Source of the DNA: Candidatus Dormiibacterota bacterium
GTDB taxonomy: Bacteria > Chloroflexota > Dormibacteria > Aeolococcales > Aeolococcaceae
Length of the DNA: 7,839 bases
Direction: 5' to 3'
NCBI GenBank assembly: GCA_019234035.1
Contig: JAFALX010000252.1
Span: forward strand, 1 to 7,839
In this document: piece after piece, positions 5,043 through 7,839 of the stretch
How the letters are laid out: every line of letters starts with the position of its first letter
Position numbering within the stretch: position 1 is the first letter of the stretch
Position numbers and translations under genes: made by a program
Notes under the pieces: generated by a model
Told to the model about the DNA's origin: nothing
Databases searched by the model: none
The model's input: only the letters and a program-made list of their open reading frames with translations

Positions 5043-5810
5043 GTGGCCATCATCGAGGCGCATGAGTCGCGGGCCCTGGCGTGGGCGCCACAGCGTGCGC
5101 GCGAGCCGCTCGCCGAGTGGGAGGCGCTGATCGCCGGCGCACCGAAGGTGGAGGTCGCCGCCGCGAACGAGGTGCCGGCCACGGGCCTGCTCGACCACGC
5201 CGCGGCCGCTGTCCTCGACGGCGTGGTCCGTCTGTACAGCGTCACCGTGATGGGACGCCAGCTGACGGTGCGGTACTGCCGGTTCGGTGACATCGTCGGG
5301 CTTTCGTCGGCGATCGCCGGCCCCGCCGGGTTCAGGGCCGAGGCGGTCACGCCCGTCCTGCTCGCGGTCCTGCCGACCGAAGCGTTGCGCGACGCCGCAT
5401 TGCGCGACGCGCGCTTCGGCTGGTCGCTCGCGCAGGACATCGCCGCGGCATCGATCCAGGGCGTGCGCACACTTGCGGGCCGGAAGCAGCGCTCCACCCT
5501 CTCGTTGCTGGCGACGCACCTCCTGGAATGGGCGCTGCCGGGCCCTGACGGGACAACGGTCGTCCGCGCCAATCATCAGCAGTTGGCGGATGCTTCGGGG
5601 ACTGCGCGGGAGGTCGTGACGCGCGCCCTGTCCAGCCTGCGCGACTGCGGGCTGGTCGCCACGCAGCGTGGTGTGGTCGCGATTCTCGATGGCGACGCGC
5701 TCTCGCGCGTCGCCCAGGGAGAGGAGCCGCGGGAGGCCGTCCGCCGCGAGGCGGAGCGGGCCGAGAGAGACCGGGGCAGCCGCGCACCCGGCCCCTCCCG
5801 TTCCACCTGA
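5043..5810 (+). CDS. Crp/Fnr family transcriptional regulator
   Basis: A 255-residue regulator with the Crp/Fnr layout. An N-terminal extension of about 35 residues precedes a cyclic-nucleotide-binding-like beta barrel (about 36-112) with DGVVRLYSVTVMGRQLTVRY and FGDIVGLSSAIAG, then a long dimer helix (about 113-165), then a Crp-type winged helix whose helix-turn-helix is ANHQQLADASGTAREVVTRAL (176-196) followed by SSLRDCGLVATQRGVV. The phosphate-binding cassette is degenerate: Gly-Asp replaces Gly-Glu at 82-83, with only Arg98-Ala in the later position, so cAMP binding is doubtful. No N-terminal Cys cluster for an Fnr-type iron-sulfur site is present. The C-terminal 30 residues after QGEEPRE are charged and probably disordered. 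GTG at 5043 is the first start in the frame, with GGAAG seven bases upstream. It is divergent from tetR and its stop abuts the stop of the gene at 5811. Confidence 0.9.
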   Translation: MAIIEAHESRALAWAPQRAREPLAEWEALIAGAPKVEVAAANEVPATGLLDHAAAAVLDGVVRLYSVTVMGRQLTVRYCRFGDIVGLSSAIAGPAGFRAEAVTPVLLAVLPTEALRDAALRDARFGWSLAQDIAAASIQGVRTLAGRKQRSTLSLLATHLLEWALPGPDGTTVVRANHQQLADASGTAREVVTRALSSLRDCGLVATQRGVVAILDGDALSRVAQGEEPREAVRREAERAERDRGSRAPGPSRST

Positions 5811-6029
5811 CTAGCAGCCCTTGCCGTGCGCGGTCCAGACGCACGGAGCGTCGGGTTGCGCCGGCGACGAGGTCCCCCCGCTCGAGACGACCGTGACGTG
5901 TGTGGTGCTCGCCGGTGCTGTGGTCAGCCGCAGCACGTAGCCGCCGGCGAGTGCCGCGAGGACCAGCACCGCCGCGATGGCGATGAGTGCCTGGCTGGGA
6001 AACCGGATGATCCTGGAACGGGCTTCCAT
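5811..6029 (-). CDS. Small membrane-anchored protein with two C-terminal cysteines
   Basis: A 72-residue protein of unknown function. A short basic N-terminus (MEARSRIIRF) precedes one transmembrane helix or signal anchor (about 14-34, ALIAIAAVLVLAALAGGYVL), then a Thr/Ser-rich linker and the end APCVWTAHGKGC with Cys63 and Cys72. The positive-inside rule puts the N-terminus in the cytoplasm and the roughly 38-residue tail outside, where the cysteines could form a disulfide. The ATG at 6029 has AAGGAG six bases upstream (6041-6036), a good ribosome site. It lies 134 bases downstream of the luxR-type gene on the same strand, and its stop directly abuts the convergent crp stop (TGACTAG at 5808-5814). 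No lipobox was seen. I do not recognise a family; the good start and helix support it being real. Confidence 0.75.
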   Translation of the reverse strand: MEARSRIIRFPSQALIAIAAVLVLAALAGGYVLRLTTAPASTTHVTVVSSGGTSSPAQPDAPCVWTAHGKGC

Positions 6030-6163
6030 TGCTCTCTCCTTTTGTGAACCTCGAACCCGCCGTGGGGTTCGCTGGGTCCATTGAGCCGTGGATCTCCGTT
6101 CGATTCATCGGGGGTGGCCACCCATCTTGGGCGGCGCGACTACCCAGATTGCGCGAGCGTGAG
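6030..6163. promoter_or_regulatory. Gap with two perfect inverted repeats upstream of the small membrane gene
   Basis: This 134-base gap lies between the luxR-type stop (6164) and the start of the small membrane gene (6029), both on the minus strand. It contains CGAACCC at 6052-6058 paired with GGGTTCG at 6065-6071 (7-bp perfect stem, 6-base loop) and an uninterrupted 12-bp palindrome GGGTGGCCACCC at 6112-6123. Neither is followed by a T-run on either strand, so a classic intrinsic terminator is not supported. They may be operators, or the first an RNA hairpin in the leader, about 11 bases before the ribosome site. Roles are inferred. Confidence 0.4.
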
Positions 6164-7839
6164 CTACTGGGCGGTCTGCGCCGTACGGGTTCGTCCTGTG
6201 GCCAGCAGCTCGCGCGCACGCTGCGCGGCCTCACTCCGGGTACGCACCGACAGCTTGCCGAGGATCGACGAGACGTGGTGGTCGACCGTCTTCTGCGACA
6301 GGAACAGCCGCCGCGCGATGTCCGGGTTGCGAAGCCCGTCGGAGAGCAGGGCCAGCACCTCCATCTCGCGCGACGTCAGCCCGCCGGGGTTCTGTCGCGT
6401 CCTCGGCCTCGGTCCGCGTGGAACGCTGCTGACGCCGAGCGACCGCATGCGACGCGTCACCTCGGCGATCGCGGGCGCGGCGCCTAACCTCGCGAGCTCG
6501 GAGATCGCGGTGCGCAGGTCGTCCTCGGCATCGCTTTCGGCCAATGCCAGCGCCGCCTCATACGGCATGTCGCGCTCGAGCCAGGTTGCACGCGCCGCTC
6601 GCCAGTCGCCACTGATCAACGAACCGTACGGCGTGGAGATGGGATCGACGGGTGTCGTCAACGCCCCCGCCTTCCACATCCAGTAGCTGAGCTCACCGAT
6701 CAGGTGGACGTCCGTGTGCCGCACTGCCTCCGTCAGCACCTCGGAGATCTCCGCGGGGATGTCGCCGGCGCGCCCGCTGAACCAGCACGCCTCGGCGCGA
6801 GCAGCTGCGACCGGGGCGAGGAATTGCAGATCGCCTGCGCGGCGCGCCCCTGTCAACGCGTCATCGAGGAGCGCCCACGGATCGCCGTTGCCGCGCCGTG
6901 AGCGCACGCGCGCCACGCGAGCCTCCAGAAGGACTCTGCTGATGCGCGACAGACGCCCCTCGCGGGTCAGCTCGTTGGCGAGCGCTGTCGCGCCATCCCA
7001 GTCGCCGCCCAGGAAGCGCAGATCGACGAGGTTGCCGCCGATGCAGACTCGGTTCGACTCCAAGTCGTGATCCACGCAATAGCGCATGCCCTCTTCGGAG
7101 TACGCACGCGCCTTCGCGAGATGGCCGATCTGGGCCAACGACGAGCCGAGGTTGGTCCACGCCCGCGCGGCATCGTCGGCGAGGCCCAGCTCCAGCGAGA
7201 GCCGCAGGCTCTCGAGCAGGAGCGCCTCGCCGCTCGCGTCACCGCCGGTCATCCGCGCCGCGCCGAGGTTGTTGAGCGCATGGGCGAGGACGGCGTTGTC
7301 TCCGAGCCCCCGCGCCAGTGTAATTGCCTTGTCTGCCCAGAACTCGGTGTCCGCAGCCCGACGCCCCACCATGCTCAGCTGGGCCTTGTTGCTGTACGCC
7401 ATCGCCAGCTCACGTCCCGGTGGCAGCGCTTCGAGCACACTGACGGCCTCGGCCGCCGCGTCCTCTGCCTCGGGTGTCTGGCCGTACAACCAGCGCACAC
7501 GTGAGAGCCACCGCAGCGTGTCACCGACCTTGCGCTGATCGGCTACCTCACGCCACAGCTGCAGCGCCTGCTCCACAGGGGAAATCGATTCGGCGAGGTC
7601 ATCGATGAGATGGCGCTCGTACGAGGCGAGCTCGAAGAGCTCGGCGCGCCGGCGGGGATCGAGCCGCGACGCGAACCGGATTGCCTGGCTGTAGTGCGCT
7701 GCCGCGGAGCGGTGCGATTTGACCGACGCGGCGGCGGCCGCAGCTGCCGGTGCGAACTCCAGAGTCGCCTCGGCGTCGCCGGCGGACTCGGCGTGGTGCG
7801 CGAGACGGTCGAGGTGACTGCGGTAGTCCGGTGTCGCAC
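6164..7839 (-). CDS. LAL-type LuxR transcriptional regulator (N-terminus beyond window)
   Basis: The frame is open from the stop at 6164 to the right edge, giving about 557 visible residues of a larger protein. The first visible part (HLDRLAHHAESAGD) and the alpha-helical TPR-like stretch at about 7050-7700, with repeats such as AYSNKAQLSMVGRR and ALNNLGAARMTGG, are typical of the region that follows the ATPase in large LuxR (LAL/MalT-like) regulators. The C-terminus carries a canonical LuxR helix-turn-helix (about 6203-6385): LTSREMEVLALLSDGL, NPDIARRLFLSQKTVDHHVS, SILGKLSVRTRSEA. The linker before it is Arg/Pro-rich (PRGPRPRTRQNPGG). The AAA/NB-ARC-like ATPase expected at the N-terminus would lie right of 7839, so it is family knowledge, not seen. 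An in-frame ATG at 7576 is internal, since continuous LAL-like sequence extends above it. The inducer and targets are unknown; the downstream gene at 5811-6029 is on the same strand. Confidence 0.92.
   Translation of the reverse strand, partial: ATPDYRSHLDRLAHHAESAGDAEATLEFAPAAAAAAASVKSHRSAAAHYSQAIRFASRLDPRRRAELFELASYERHLIDDLAESISPVEQALQLWREVADQRKVGDTLRWLSRVRWLYGQTPEAEDAAAEAVSVLEALPPGRELAMAYSNKAQLSMVGRRAADTEFWADKAITLARGLGDNAVLAHALNNLGAARMTGGDASGEALLLESLRLSLELGLADDAARAWTNLGSSLAQIGHLAKARAYSEEGMRYCVDHDLESNRVCIGGNLVDLRFLGGDWDGATALANELTREGRLSRISRVLLEARVARVRSRRGNGDPWALLDDALTGARRAGDLQFLAPVAAARAEACWFSGRAGDIPAEISEVLTEAVRHTDVHLIGELSYWMWKAGALTTPVDPISTPYGSLISGDWRAARATWLERDMPYEAALALAESDAEDDLRTAISELARLGAAPAIAEVTRRMRSLGVSSVPRGPRPRTRQNPGGLTSREMEVLALLSDGLRNPDIARRLFLSQKTVDHHVSSILGKLSVRTRSEAAQRARELLATGRTRTAQTAQ

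Noticed and set aside
4869..5576. N-terminal extension of the TetR frame across the crp gene
   Set aside because: The extension is antisense to crp, and the TetR domain and ribosome site place the start at 4868.
5773..5795. GGGGC/GCCCC stem near the end of crp as a terminator
   Set aside because: Only five base pairs with a 13-base loop, inside coding sequence and without a T-run; expected often at this GC content.
5924..6121. Minus-strand frame beginning MATPDESNGDPRLNG upstream of the small membrane gene
   Set aside because: The first 30 residues look plausibly protein-like, but there is no ribosome site, it reads through the Shine-Dalgarno of the gene at 6029, and its second half is out-of-phase Ser/Arg-rich sequence. 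It could be a leader peptide, but I cannot support it.
7574..7576. ATG at 7576 as the start of the LuxR-type gene
   Set aside because: The frame continues without a stop to the right edge with sequence typical of LAL regulators, so this Met is internal.

Overview
The window is uniformly GC-rich, with strongly G/C-biased third codon positions, frequent GTG starts and tightly packed genes. Gene content is a menaquinone cluster, a large LAL-type LuxR regulator, a TetR and a Crp/Fnr regulator, and a DUF5658 membrane protein. This fits a high-GC actinobacterium, possibly a deep branch such as Thermoleophilia, but that placement is inference; no rRNA or other strong phylogenetic marker is present. 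I saw no tRNA, rRNA, CRISPR array, insertion sequence or attachment site.

Bases 1-3638 hold the late menaquinone (vitamin K2) pathway. On the minus strand, transcribed leftward, lie menB (DHNA-CoA synthase), menA (DHNA prenyltransferase) and menC (o-succinylbenzoate synthase, cut by the left edge). They are joined by two identical 4-base GTGA start/stop overlaps. menE (OSB-CoA ligase) runs divergently on the plus strand across a 71-base gap that carries a 7-bp spaced inverted repeat. The chemical order is MenC (makes OSB), MenE (makes OSB-CoA), MenB (makes DHNA-CoA), then, after thioester hydrolysis by an enzyme not seen here, MenA (prenylation in the membrane). MenF, MenD, MenH, the thioesterase and the final methyltransferase are not in the window.

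Bases 3580-4868 hold three small genes: a DUF5658 three-helix membrane protein on the minus strand whose 3' end overlaps the menE 3' end antisense by 59 bases, a divergent 62-residue single-helix membrane protein with an arginine-rich tail, and a TetR-family repressor on the minus strand. Bases 4869-5810 hold the shared tetR/crp upstream region and a Crp/Fnr-family regulator on the plus strand. Its stop codon directly abuts the stop of a convergent 72-residue membrane-anchored protein (5811-6029, minus).

From 6030 a 134-base gap with two perfect inverted repeats leads to the 3' end of a large LuxR-family regulator (minus strand) that continues past the right edge. Its visible part has TPR-like helical repeats and a C-terminal LuxR helix-turn-helix. 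The region is therefore a metabolic operon followed by an accessory stretch rich in regulators and small membrane proteins. I found no clear new defence, mobile or biosynthetic system. The points most worth checking are the candidate operators, the small membrane proteins, and the unusual active-site residues in MenC and MenE.
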